From contig JAWWNJ010000023.1 in NCBI GenBank assembly GCA_037176885.1, positions 682,001 through 746,000 of the forward strand: a DNA stretch of 64,000 nucleotides, in the 5' to 3' direction. Origin of the DNA: Favolaschia claudopus (taxonomy: Eukaryota > Basidiomycota > Agaricomycetes > Agaricales > Mycenaceae). Position 1 is the stretch's first letter. Every line of letters begins with the position of its first letter. The notes under the pieces were generated by a model, which saw nothing but the letters and a program-made list of their open reading frames with translations, was not told the DNA's origin and searched no databases. Positions 9,680 to 21,117 of the stretch are shown here, piece after piece. A program made the translations under genes and the position numbers.

Positions 9680-10771
9680 TCATTTACTGGAGGTCTCGGT
9701 GCTGGGAGCGAAAGGGTCGACGTTCGGCACCGATAGCTTGAGCTCGTCAAGCAATTGCGACGGAGCTTGCGGAACGCGACAGTCTTCCTTCCAATGGTCA
9801 CCGCCGCAGTTGGGGCATGGGTTTTGAGGAGGATTGTCCGACCGGACAATCGAGCTTTTAATTTGAGAGATGGTCTTGTTGCTGCGACGTGCCGCTTTGG
9901 TGACGGGACAATCAATACGCCAATGGGACCCGCTACAAATAGGACACGGGGGTGGGGAAATCGTGTGGCGGGTGGGGCAGGCATTGAGGATATGAGGACC
10001 CCCACATGCGGGACACGTAGATGTATTTTTCTTCTGAGGACCTCGTATTTCGTCACTGGACGTGCTCTGTTGAACACCTTTGGCAGAGTCTTTTGAAGGT
10101 GAGGGTGTGGCCCAAAACTGAAGTGTCGCACAGAGCTCTTCCCAGGTAGGCCGTGTTCGGGACGGACCAATTTCTACGCCAGGTTTGAATGTGTTGGAAG
10201 GGAGGGAGGAGACGAGGGCAGCAAAGCGAAGATCGCGCAAGGTGATTCCTTGGAGAACACGGCTTTCCGGTGTATCACTCGAGTTCCACTCTGGCCGTAA
10301 AGCGGAATGCGTGGTGCTACAGATCTGGACCGACGCATTCTCGCCCGAGTTCATGAGCTTAAGCCAACTAGGGTGATGCTAGAATGGTTGGAAAGTAGAA
10401 ACTAACTGACTTGTGAAGCTCACCTTCTCCGTTTCTGTTAGGGTCAACACCTCCTTGATAAATGTCGCAGCAGGCGAACAGGATTCAAATGTGAAACGAC
10501 AGGCGAGACCAGCGGTTTTGACTGTTGGAAGATCGCTCGAGACTGCAGTAATATACCAGCCCTGAGAGTAAAGTGGGAAGAGATATTCTGCGGCATCTGC
10601 TTCTGTGATCCATGGGGTGGGCCAGCCCTTAGCCCTTGGCGGGACAGGGAACAGAACATCCGAGAACAGTCGACGACCCTCAACGGCGCGTAGACGACGC
10701 GAGTATCGAAGGGTGAACATAAAAGAAATTCGCGTGACGTAACGTGACAGAACTTTGTCAAACTTTGCCAT
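9680..10771 (-). CDS. pterin carbinolamine dehydratase-like protein with three zinc knuckles
   Basis: The model is the complement of 9680-10378 and 10424-10771 (348 aa). Residues about 55-180 match the pterin-4a-carbinolamine dehydratase (PCD/DCoH) pattern: FTFESCSPAATFIKEVLTL, then E-K-HHPSW across the splice junction, a second His in CSTTHSA, and GITLRDLRFAALV with the conserved Asp. These residues line the pterin site in the family. The C-terminal part has three CX2CX3HX4C knuckles: CPACGGPHILNAC, CPICSGSHWRIDC and CPNCGGDHWKEDC. Each has one residue fewer between Cys2 and His than the classical retroviral-type CX2CX4HX4C knuckle. PCD enzymes are usually about 100 aa stand-alone proteins, so the extension is unusual. 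It is divergent from the MYND gene, with 69 bp between start codons. Confidence 0.8.
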
Positions 10772-10840
10772 CTACCACCATCTGTGTGCTCTCTTAGCTC
10801 TACATAGTCGATCAAGTTCGCCATTGAGCGCGACGCGACC

Positions 10841-12448
10841 ATGCCCCGACTTTCAAAACCTCTACTACCCGCTGAGCTCGTCGAGAAAATTCTGGTCGAC
10901 GATATGATGGTGGGCTTCAAGTCTGACATTTTTGGCTCAACCTTTCACGAAAGGCGTCTCAGGGTGCGCAACTGGCGCGCTCCGTTGTCGCCCGACTCAT
11001 TCGTACAAGATCCTGCCATTGGGTTCACGGCAGAGATGAGAAGGACGTGGCTTCATAGCGCAGCATATGATGGGGATGTTCTCGCTGTCCATGAACTCCT
11101 CGCCTGGGGTGCGACAGCCGACAAAGCAGACACTTCTGGCATTACTCCGATCTGCCTGGCCATATATCGAATTTCCCTCGCTTCGTCTCCAGGCGCCGTG
11201 TTTGTTTGGTCCCACACTGGCCGCCGATATAGTGCGACCGAGCTTAAACGAGAGATTTCTCGGCTAACCGCTGTCGCCCGAATTCTGGCGGAACAGCATG
11301 TTGGGCTGAACACGGCTATCAATGGTGAAACACTCATTTACCTGCTTTGTCGCGCCAAGGCGTGGGCTGTTCTTCGAGCATGGCGCAGACCCGCCGCAAC
11401 CCAACGACGTCGCGGCGTTATTCGAGACTGCGGCTGACCGCGCACGGTTCAATGCCATGCTTCAGGAGCGCACGAACGTCATTTCACGTCCTCCCCGAAA
11501 GTGTCCCTGTGGGTCTGGTATACCCGTTTCAGAATGCCATGCCACATCCCAGCCTTATCCACTTGAATATGTCTGTGTCTGTGGATCTGGAAAAACATAT
11601 GAAAAGTGCTGCTTTTACCGCAAAAGCTTTGTGGCGGAGAAGTGGAATTCGAACACAAATCAAATTGTCCATGACTTCGAACATTCAGCGACGCAAATAT
11701 ACGAAAAGGCTGCAGGTATATCCAACGAGGTGCGGCAAGCCCTTGCCAGCGCCACGGGCATTACACTTGATCAGGACTCATTGAACCCTCCGACATATAC
11801 CCTGGACATGTGGCGCAAGTTTTCCGAGGAGCTTGTTAAGGACTCTGGATTGATAGACCCAGCATTTGCCTATGCATTAGTCCGATCCGATTTTTTACCA
11901 AGGTTGGTTGTCTTTTTAAAACGGCTTTGACGGATCCATTCACGTCCCTCTGTATAGACCTCGGGCACGCAAGCGAAGTCGTGAACTTTGCGAAGGAGAT
12001 CAAGCCCAGTGGAATGCGCTTGTAGATGAGTATATCGAAACGCAGAGTGACAAACGATCAAGATACGACATAGAACGAGCTGCCAAGATTGGAGTCTGGC
12101 ATGGCGCCCTTTATTGAACATGTGAGGGCCCCGGCTGTGGAAAAGTCGAGGGGCTCGACACGGCGGCCTTGAAGTATTGCGGCAGGTGCAAAATTGTGCG
12201 ACGCTCATTTTGTCTTGTCGTTTTCTACCATTGATCTCAAACCACCCTAGTCTGTGTACTGCAGTCCCGACTGTCAGGAGGGCACTTGGAAGGACCACAA
12301 GAAAGAATGTGGTAAGGATGGACAACGAGAACAGACATTACCTGCCCAGGACATGGTAGTAAAATGCGCTCTGAAAATGAAAATGAAGGATGAGGCTTCG
12401 GAGCGCTTCCAACAATTGCTGGATGGTAGAGTGAGGACTTTCACTTAA
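10841..12448 (+). pseudogene. ankyrin / SEC-C / MYND zinc-finger gene, disrupted
   Basis: Homologous coding sequence runs through 10841-11902, 11958-12195 and 12251-12448. It encodes an N-terminal ankyrin-like region (LHSAAYDGDVLAVHELLAWG, then TSGITPICLAIY), two SEC-C-type cysteine motifs (CPCGSGIPVSEC and CVCGSGKTYEKCC) and a C-terminal MYND finger (CEGPGCGK, YCGRCKI, VYCSPDCQ, HKKEC). MYND and SEC-C modules bind zinc and usually mediate protein contacts. Two lesions break the frame. Near 11366 the reading frame shifts by one base in a GGG run (KAW to LFFEHGAD). A TGA at 12115-12117 falls just before the first MYND cysteine, where homologues have Arg or Lys. It may be a true pseudogene or a sequence-quality artefact. 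Confidence 0.65.
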
Positions 12449-12678
12449 TTGACGTCACAGAGGAGTTTGCTGTGGTTTGTGGGCGTCGCGTAAACAGGCA
12501 AAGCAGTTTCATTTTCCAATGTCTGTAGTTGTCGCGACAAGATTGAACATGAATTATTGAAAACCGTACGGACGATGATCTGTGCATGTCGTACTGGAAC
12601 ATTTGTGAAGATGTGCAAGCTTCTTGAGTGTGTCCGACAATTTTATTACTACAGTATACATACAACGAACGGTTTGTG

Positions 12679-13378
12679 TCACCTCCCATCTCTTGACGGA
12701 TTGCGATGTCGACGGGGAGGAGGAGAACGACTGCGACGATCTCTGTATTCAATTTTGCGTTCATAGCCATCGCGGCTGCGGTAGTCGTGACTGGATCGTA
12801 GTGGGGACAGCCTACGCCGAGGCGGAGAACGGGAGCGTGAGCGTGAGTGATCACGATAGCGGCGATCGTCATCGTATTCTGAGGTAGGGCGCTCGCTGCG
12901 CTCCAGTCTACGCTGCTCCTTTCTTGTCCGCTTCTCTTCTTTACGCTCTGCTTTCTTGCGTCGCCTCTCTGCTTTCTCGGCCGCTTTCTCGAGAACAGCA
13001 ACATTGGGATCCTCCGGGGCTTTGGGGGAACTAGAGCCTGCTGCGGGGTCGGCAGAGGTTGATTTGGCGGAGGGGGCGAATCCTAGCGCAACAGACAACG
13101 CGTCGGCTTCTGCTTCCTTTATTTTCCGAATCTCTGCATTGCGTTCATCTTCGGACTGCTTTTGGTCGCGGTTGTACCAGTGGACGTCCTTGTTCTTTTG
13201 CCAACGACCAGTGGGAGCATTTATACTGTGTCCGAGATAGTTCTGGGCAAATTTATGAGTGTTACAAGCAAATGGCGAGAAATAGAGATGGAACCTCTCT
13301 GTCCTTGTCTGCGGAGACGTCTGACCACTTGAACTCAGCCTGACCACCACGAGTGCCGCCGCGAATGGGTTCGAACAT
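12679..13378 (-). CDS. MMTAG2-like RNA-processing-associated protein
   Basis: The model is the complement of 12679-13242 and 13295-13378 (215 aa). The N-terminus MFEPIRGGTRGGQAEFKWSD followed by NYLGHSINAPTGRWQKNKD matches the conserved domain of multiple myeloma tumour-associated protein 2, a nuclear protein family. The rest is a charged helix rich in Lys, Glu and Arg (KAERRRKKAERKEEKRTRK) and a C-terminal RS-like tail (SRSRSRSPPRRR), typical of factors that associate with the splicing machinery. An in-frame ATG nine bases upstream (13387) is possible. It is divergent from the PI4P 5-kinase gene, with a very short shared promoter. The molecular role is not established. Confidence 0.82.
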
Positions 13379-13413
13379 CAACGCCATGAAGAGAGTGGAA
13401 GGACGGAAGGAAG

Positions 13414-15710
13414 GTGATGCAGGACAACACAGCCAAACAGTCACTTTGGTGTTCCATGACCGCTGCATTCAGACAGAGCTCAACTCCCCCACTCATGGCG
13501 CCCAGCCCGCTCTCTTCGACTGCTCCCTTCCCCACCGCCCACTCCTCCCGCTCCTTGTCCGCCCACACCTTGTCGCAGCAGCAGGACTCTGCCATTCATC
13601 CTCTTCCCCAGCTCCCACCTCTTCCTCACGGCGACCTCCGTGTGCTCAAGGTAGCACCGGACCAAATCTCTCAGGACTCGTACTTTTCACGACAGAACCA
13701 CATTTCAAACGACGGTGACAGGATCGGTCCTCCACCGCCGTCTCCTCCAGCAAGCGTCGACCTTGCTGTTGACCACGGCGAACCTCCCATCCTCGACCTC
13801 GCCAGTCCTAGCACCAGTTCTGGGCGCGTCATCTTTGACGAACCCGAACCGTTGCATCCAAATGTCTCCTCATCAGCCGCATCAACTTCCTCCTCCGCGC
13901 TGCGTGCCGAGTCTCTCGTGCGCTCATCAACCGACGTAAAGCTCGTCTTTCGCACACCTACAATCCCTGCCATCCCCCCTTCTGAATCCGTCGTTGACAC
14001 GTCTTTAAAAACCACCCCTCTTCCCCCCGATTCCTACCTCGCACCGCCCTCGTCACGGCCCACACGCCGGAACACGACTGGTTCCACTACCTGGTCTTCC
14101 TCGGGGCTTCATCCCCTTCGGACTTCCCTTCATTCTCAGTTTGGCTCTCAACCTCACACATACGAAGCGGAAGACCTCGAGGGCGAGCTTGCATCCGACA
14201 TACAACAGCATGCCGACCAAATACGTAGAGAGCGTATGTCGAAGCGCGCGAAACAGCAGCAGGAGGCAGAGGCCGCGCTCACACGCAACGAGCGCGCGCC
14301 GCAGCGTCGAGAATCAACAAAAGATGATGTCGTATTGGTCGGAAATCTCATTGGCGAAGACCATGCCAACTATGTGCTCATGTACAATATGTTGACTGGA
14401 ATCCGCGTCGGTGTCTCCCGATGTCAGGCCAAAGTCAAGCGCCCCCTCACGGACGAAGACTTCTCTGCACGGCATAAATTTTCATTCGATATGTACGGTC
14501 CCATTAACTCCGCTCATTCGAGTCTCTCCTGACGTTTCAACGTAGTGTCGGGAATGAACTGACTCCTTCCGCGAAGTATGATTTCAAGTTCAAAGACTAT
14601 GCGCCATGGGTTTTCCGTGAATTGCGTGAAGACTACTTTCACCTTGACCCTGCCGACTACCTCCTCTCGCTCACAGCCAAGTACATCTTGTCCGAGCTCG
14701 GCTCTCCCGGCAAATCCGGTTCCTTCTTTTACTTCTCTAGGGACTACCGCTTTATCATCAAAACAATACACCACACGGAACACAAGTTCTTACTTTCTAT
14801 CCTCAAGGATTACCACCACCATGTGAAGAATAATCCACACACGCTGTTGTCTCGATTCTACGGCTTGCACCGCGTGAAACTTCCCCGAGGCCGGAAAATC
14901 CACTTTGTCATCATGAACAACCTCTTCCCTCCACATAGGGACGTCCACGAGACATATGATCTCAAAGGAAGTACTGTGGGCCGTGAATACCCCATTGAAA
15001 AAGCCGCAATCAATCCTCGTGCCGTTCTCAAAGACCTCAACTGGATCAATAGCGGGAAGATGCTCGAACTAGGCCCCGAAAAACGCGCTCTCTTGACAGA
15101 GCAGTTGCGTCGCGACGCCGAGTTCTTGCGGAAGATTTATGTGATGGACTACTCCCTCCTCATCGGTATCCACAAGATGGAGCGTGGAAATCGCGACAAC
15201 GTGCGACGCAACACTCTCAAAGTGTTCTCTCCTGGGATTTCTATGCACCGACGCGCAACGACCGTGGCCAAGGGCGGCACGTCACCCGAAGCAATTGCCA
15301 TGCGACGCGCAATGCGTGAATCCAACCCAGAGCGGCTTGGTCAGGGAAGGAGCGCGTTGTTATTGCCAGAGGAAGACACGGGAGACAGACGTGACTTCAT
15401 ATTTTACCAGGACGAGGGTGGTTTACGCGCCACGGACGAGGCAAACGAGTCTCTGGACAAAATCTATTATCTCGGCGTCATTGACATTCTCACTCCGTAT
15501 TCTACGGTCAAGAAGCTCGAACACTTCTGGAAGGGGCTCAGTGCCGATCGGGTAAGTGGTTTACTCTGGAGTTATGCCCTCTGATCTCACGATTGTCCTC
15601 AGCACAAAATCAGCCCTGTCGAGCCGGGTGAGTATAGTGAACGGTTCTTCTCTTTCATGAAGGCCGTCATGCGAGGAGGAGGTGGCGGGGAGCGCTTCAA
15701 AGCCGAATAG
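13414..15710 (+). CDS. MSS4: phosphatidylinositol-4-phosphate 5-kinase
   Basis: The model joins 13414-14492, 14546-15551 and 15603-15710 (730 aa). It phosphorylates PI4P at the plasma membrane to make PI(4,5)P2, which controls actin, endocytosis and Rho signalling. The first 310 residues are low-complexity (Ser, Pro, Thr), as in fungal Mss4. The kinase core starts at KFSFDIVGNELTPSAKYDFK and includes APWVFRELRE, SGSFFYFSRDYRFIIKTI (catalytic Lys), the ETYDLKGSTVGRE block, YVMDYSLLIGIH and YYLGVIDILTPYS. The activation-loop region lies before KISPVEPGEYSERFFSF. An insert of about 90 residues between LLIGIH and DFIFYQDE is usual in fungi. The start is uncertain: ATGs at 13414, 13459 and 13495 are in frame, and the last would leave 116 bp to the divergent MMTAG2-like start. 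Confidence 0.93.
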
Positions 15711-16268
15711 CAATCATCCATTCTTTGTTGTTCCTCCGCCAACTCCACCTATATGGATAGCTCGCGGCTTTCCAAGACGCAATAGGTCTTGCATATGCCT
15801 CTCTATGCCTCTCTCCCCATCCGACAGTTTGCACACGCACCATCATCGTGTATTTGTAGCCCTCGCCGCATTCATGCACCAACGACAACGCACCAGCATA
15901 CACATTAACTTATATTAACCTAATCTTTGCTATTTACGCACACCGCCACGCTCTTTGATACCTTATACTTCGATATTCTTCTCCCTTTTGCGCTTTCATG
16001 GTCGCCCACGCTCCTTTGGCTGTATGTATGCCACCCTGCACTCTGGCTTTGGCCGATGCTGCCCCACATTCCTTACCTGGTTTCGATGCCTCATCTACAG
16101 ACGGACTGGATAATTGTGCTACTCTATAACTACGTCGATAGATACTTTCTAAAAAAAAAGTCATATACTCCGCAATTTGAATGGAAGAAAACGAAACCGA
16201 GGGAAGGAAGTGGACTGAAGTGGAACGGCACGTAAAAAAGAAATAGATCCACGTGACCGTGTTGGGCG
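15711..16268. other. intergenic, 3' region of the kinase gene
   Basis: About 560 bp with no recognisable coding signal. The first part is probably the kinase 3' UTR; the end runs into the SMC2 promoter. A run of nine A residues at about 16151 lies within it. Confidence 0.4.
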
Positions 16269-16290
16269 ACGCGTGCGTTACGTAACGCGT
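16269..16290. promoter_or_regulatory. paired ACGCGT (MCB-like) boxes upstream of SMC2
   Basis: ACGCGT occurs at 16269-16274 and 16285-16290, 24-45 bp before the SMC2 start, and the perfect 12-bp palindrome CGTTACGTAACG lies between them. ACGCGT is the core of the MluI cell-cycle box bound by MBF in yeasts, which drives G1/S genes. ACGCGT is not rare in this window, so only the close pairing is notable. Confidence 0.45.
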
Positions 16291-16313
16291 TAACGGTTCT
16301 TGCTCCCTCCACA

Positions 16314-19300
16314 ATGCGCATCGAGGAGCTTGTCCTAGAAGGTATCTTCTTTGCACTCTGATGAAGCGCGACTCTGAAACCCGCCAAAGGATTCAAGTCC
16401 TACCCTGTCCGGACGCAAATAACTGGATGGGACGCGTCTTTCAATGCGATTACCGGCCTCAATGGCACGGGCAAGTCCAACATTCTCGACGCGATCAGCT
16501 TCGTTCTAGGCTCACCAACATGTCCACTGTATATTCTATTCTTGTATATGCCACCAAATCAACTGACTGGGCGCAGATGCGTGCGGCGAACCAAACGGAC
16601 CTCATCTACAAGCGAGGCCAGGCAGGGGTGACCAAGGCTAGCGTCACCATTGTGTTCGATAATTCAGATACCAGCAAAAGCCCTCCTGGTCATGAATCGT
16701 CCAAGCAGATTACCGTGACGCGCCAGGTATGTCGATGTGCAGCAGATGTACGAGGGGCTAACGCGCCACTGAAGCTCTCACTTCCGAATGTGACAAAATA
16801 TCTCCTCAACGGGCACAAGGTTACACAGCAAGCGATACAGAATCTATTTCAGTCCGTACAGCTCAACATAAATAATCCAAATTTCGTTATTATGCAGGGT
16901 AAGATCACCAAGGTATGCACCATATCTAACAGGCGCTCCATATGCTGAATTTCTGTCCAGGTCTTGAATATGCGCCCTCAGGAAATTCTCGGCATGGTGG
17001 AAGAGGCTGCGGGGACGCGTATGTTCGAAGATCGGAAGGATAAAGCAATCAAGACCATGTCGAAAAAGGACAAGAAAGTGCAGGAGATCACGGCGCTTCT
17101 CGCTGAAGAAATCACCCCAAAATTAGACAAGTTGCGGAAGGAGAAGCGAAAGTTCATTGAGTTTCAAAAGTCGGAGACAGAGCTGCAGCGCATCGAACGT
17201 GTGCTGCGGGCTTGGGAATGGGAAGAGGCGCGTCAGCGAAATCAGCAAAAGCGCAAAGAGATGGCGAAGAAGCAGAGCGATGTGGAGGCGCACGAAGGGA
17301 AGAGGGACACGTTCCAGCGTGAGTGTGATTCTGCTGAGGAGGAGAAGAAGGAGGTCGAGGAGAAGCGGAATCAAGAGCAGCGCAAGGGTGGCAAGCTGGC
17401 GAAACTTGAGGAGAGTGTTGCGGAACTGGACAAGGGCGTCGTCAAAGTTCGCACTCAAGTCGAGCTCAAGAAGGGGTCAATCAAAGACGAGGAGACTCGG
17501 GTGAAGGAATGTCGGGCTCAGCAGGAGCAGGTCAGAAGCCATTGTTACTTCAATCACGATTCTTTCTAAACCGGGCTGTAGGACGCAGGCTCGATTGCAG
17601 CCAAGAAAGCGGAAGTCGACGTTGTCAATGCTGCTTTCAAAACTGTGAAAGACAAGCATACTGGTCTTACCGACAAACTTGCGTCTGCCGAAGAACTACT
17701 GCAGAGTTTGCTAACCGGTCTGTCGAATAACAAAGACAATAAAGCCACTGGCGGTGGCGGCTACATGGGACAGCTTGCAAATGCAAGGCAACAGGCGACG
17801 CAAGCAGCAGCCGAGGAGCAGCAGAGTCGTGTCAAGCTGGGGATGAGCCAGACCGAGTTGAAAACTTTGGAGGCGCGTTGGAAAGCTCTGGAACGCGAGG
17901 CTGGCGATGGGCGGAAAAAGCTCGAAGCTATGCAGAAAACCGTTGAGGATTGCCGCACCAAGGTCGCACAGTGTGCTTGGAGTCAAGAGAAGGAAACCGC
18001 TGCTGAGGGCCGCCTTCAGGAGCTCAAAGCACAAGTGGCGTCACTTGAAAATGTTCGTCGTTCATCTCCTTCAAGTTCTTCGCGGTCTGACTGTTGCGCA
18101 GAAACGCGACAGGGTTCAACAGGGTTTAGGCTACCTAGACTTCAAATACGCTCTGGGTCCCCATTTTGACAGAAGAAAAGTCAAGGGCCGCGTCGCCTTG
18201 TTACTCAAGTTGGCGAGGGAGAATTACCCCTCAGCACAAGCTCTGGAGGTGGCCTCAGGGGGAAAGCTCCAGAGCGTTGTAGTGGACGACGAGAAGGTTG
18301 CGAAGGACCTCTTGAACAGTCGTTTGGAGAGGAAGGTCCACCTGATTCCACTGAACAAAATTGAGCCTCGCACTATCAGTGCTGCGGTAAGTCGCCACAA
18401 TATTGGCCCGTCGTTGTCGCTGAGAACACAGTAACAGAAATTGCATCACGCTGAGAAGATCGGCAACGGTCAAGTACGCACGGCACTCTCGCTTGTCAAC
18501 TATCCTGCGAATGTCTCGAAGGCCATCGAGTTTGTTTTCAGCGATATACTCATCTGCGATACTCCCGAAATTGCGAAAGCGGTTACGTTTCACGACCAGG
18601 TGAGGGTCAAGTCCGTGACGTTGGCGGTGATTTGTACGATCCTTCTGGTTCCCTGTCCGGTGGTTCTGCACCCAATACCACGGGTGTTTTAATCCGGGTA
18701 CAAGAACTACTAGAGGCGGAAGATCAACTCGACGACGCCAAGGGTCGTCTGCGGGACCTGGAGAGCACACACGCCCAGTCTCAGAAAGTTCGCGAAGAGT
18801 GGAAAGCGCGAGTCAAAGAGCTGGACATGCGGTCACACGAGTTGAACCTAATGGAACAGCAGATACAGGGTAGTAATGCAACCCAGGTATGTCCCACTAT
18901 AAATGGTCCGACTCTGCTAAACCGCTGTTTCTCAGCTTGGCGCTCAAGTCGAAAAGCTGAAACAGACCATCGTGGATCTGAACGCGGCGATTCAGACTGC
19001 GCAGTCAAAACAAGCTGAAGCCCATGAGGACTGTGAACGCCTTAAACGAGACATGGACGAGTTCAAAAACAATAAGGACGGCAAAATCGAAGAGCTTAAA
19101 GTCGTTCACTTTGCTCTCCATTTATTTTCGGTACTTATCGTATGTATAGGCCGACATCTCCAAGCAGAAGGCAGCATTGCAAAAGCACTCCGTCATTGTC
19201 AAAACACAGCAAAGAGAGCAGCAAACGGCTGTGTTAGAACTTGGTGCGTCTGATGTAAGCGTCGTGGCGTCCATTAATATAATGCCGACCCCAGAGCAAA

Positions 19301-20632
19301 TGGAGACCGATCTCGAGAAAGGCAGAAACGCGGTGGACGATGCAAACGCTGCTGTCGCAACTCTCAAGGATGAGCTTATTAAACTTGAAGATCTTCTGGT
19401 GAAAAAGAAGGTAACGGGATGAGCCACCACGATTTTCTTCAGCTATGGATGTCTCAATTTGTCGCTAGGCTGCATACGATGATGCCAATGCTCAGCTTCA
19501 AGAAGAACGTGCCACTCTCAAGCGCTTCGATAACGAACTGCAGGCCCTTGATCGCGTCATCAAAGACAAGAAACAGGCCATCTCTAAGACCGAGTTGGCT
19601 ATCCAGAAACTCGGGATTGAAATTCAGAATCTGACAAAAGAAGCGAACGCCGCATCGAACATGGTGTCCAATCTCGAGAAAGAGCACGAGTGGATCCAAG
19701 AAGAAAAGGAGTGAGTACGCTCGGTATCATTTATCGCATTTCTTGAACAGTTTTCTAGTCAATTTGGAAAGCAAGGGGGACAGTTCGACTTTGCGGCGCA
19801 CAACATGCCCGAAATGAAAACACGGGTCGAGGAATTAGCGACCAAGACCAAGGGCATGAAGAAATCTATCAATCCGAAAGTCCTGGCCATGATTGATAAG
19901 TGAATAAACATGGTTCATGTCCACTGGCCTCTACTTAAAGAATGAATCAGCGTCGAAAAACGAGAAGGTAGCCTCAAGAAAATGCTGTCAACAGTTTTGA
20001 AGGACAAAGAAAAGATCGAAGAAACCATTGCGGAGCTGGACCGGTACAAACGGGAAGCCTTGGAGTCGACTTGGAAGAAGGTAGACGGGTGCGTCTCAGA
20101 CAAATCTTGCGCATTCTTCTAGTCTTTGAGACGCATTCATTCGCAGCGACTTTGGCGGGATCTTTGCCGAACTGTTGCCAGGGAACTTTGCGAAATTGCA
20201 GCCACCAGAAGATCAAGACTTGATGCAGGGTCTCGAAGTCAAAGTACGACTTGGGAGCGTATGGAAGCAGAGTCTGACAGAGTTGAGCGGTGGCCAGCGG
20301 TGGGTGTTCCGTATTCTCTCCGAGTAAAATAACTGACTTCCTTGTCGGCCAGGTCTCTCATTGCCCTGTCTCTCATCATGTCACTGCTGCAGTTCAAGCC
20401 TGCGCCTATGTATATTCTCGACGAGATCGACGCGGCACTGGATCTCTCCCACACACAACACATTGGGCAATTGTTCCGAACGCGATTCAAGGGATCTCAG
20501 TTCATCGTCGTCTCCCTCAAAGAGGGGCTCTTCACCAATGCCAATGTGCTCTTCAAAACCCGGTTCCGTGATGGAACGTCCATCGTGGAGCGGACAGCAC
20601 AACGGTCCACGTCCTCGATGTACGACAAGTGA
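16314..20632 (+). CDS. SMC2: condensin SMC2 ATPase (two single-base lesions)
   Basis: The model joins 16314-16341, 16390-16528, 16577-16726, 16775-16912, 16961-17530, 17582-18052, 18102-18386, 18438-18886, 18936-19100, 19150-19410, 19469-19710, 19759-19899, 19951-20088, 20147-20299 and 20353-20632 (about 1203 aa if two missing bases are allowed). SMC2 and SMC4 form the ATPase core of condensin, which compacts mitotic chromosomes. Visible are [20 protein letters not shown], Walker [10 protein letters not shown], two long coiled coils (about residues 170-500 and 680-1020), the hinge (GYLDFKYA to [12 protein letters not shown]), signature [16 protein letters not shown] and Walker [13 protein letters not shown]. 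One base is missing at 16511/16512 (in FVLG-ITNMST) and one near 18624 (in [12 protein letters not shown]). Everything around them is intact, so consensus errors are likelier than decay of an essential gene. Confidence 0.93.
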
Positions 20633-21117
20633 GGGGAGGGTCAGATCTGTGCTTTCGTCTATCCTATTTAATCTGAATATCTATCAACGTGTACACTATG
20701 CACTACTTATGTATGTTTTTAGCTGGCTGGTCACTCTTGACGCTCTGACGTTGGAGTTGCGAATCCCTCTCAGTCGCTTCGTTTCGCATTATCCCACTGG
20801 TTTGTGGAATCCCAAGACTATTCCAAGGTACATACACATGATTCTGACGCTGATTTGCTGCTGTACATACAGCCCTCGTCGCGTCGGCCATATTGGGCGC
20901 GCGAAAGGTGATCTTCCCGAATCTTCGCACAGCATATTGACGGAGATCAGATCGAGTGTCCGTTGCTCTCTCTTCAACATGCTTTCATTGTGCATTGTTG
21001 GGATGTTTCTGTCTGCACAGACTGCACATATTACCACCACCTGCTTCACCGCTACGTTCGGTCTTTTGACCTCTTCAGGTCCAACTTCCATTCTTTACCC
21101 CACACTCTCTTTTTGTG
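20633..21117. other. intergenic, no gene recognised
   Basis: 485 bp between SMC2 and the DUF6534-type gene on the same strand. Open frames here are short and unlike known families; it probably holds the SMC2 3' UTR and the next promoter. Confidence 0.4.

Noticed and set aside
16314..20632. Calling SMC2 a pseudogene
   Set aside because: Only two single-base deletions interrupt about 1200 otherwise well-conserved codons with all ATPase motifs intact; sequence error is the simpler explanation.
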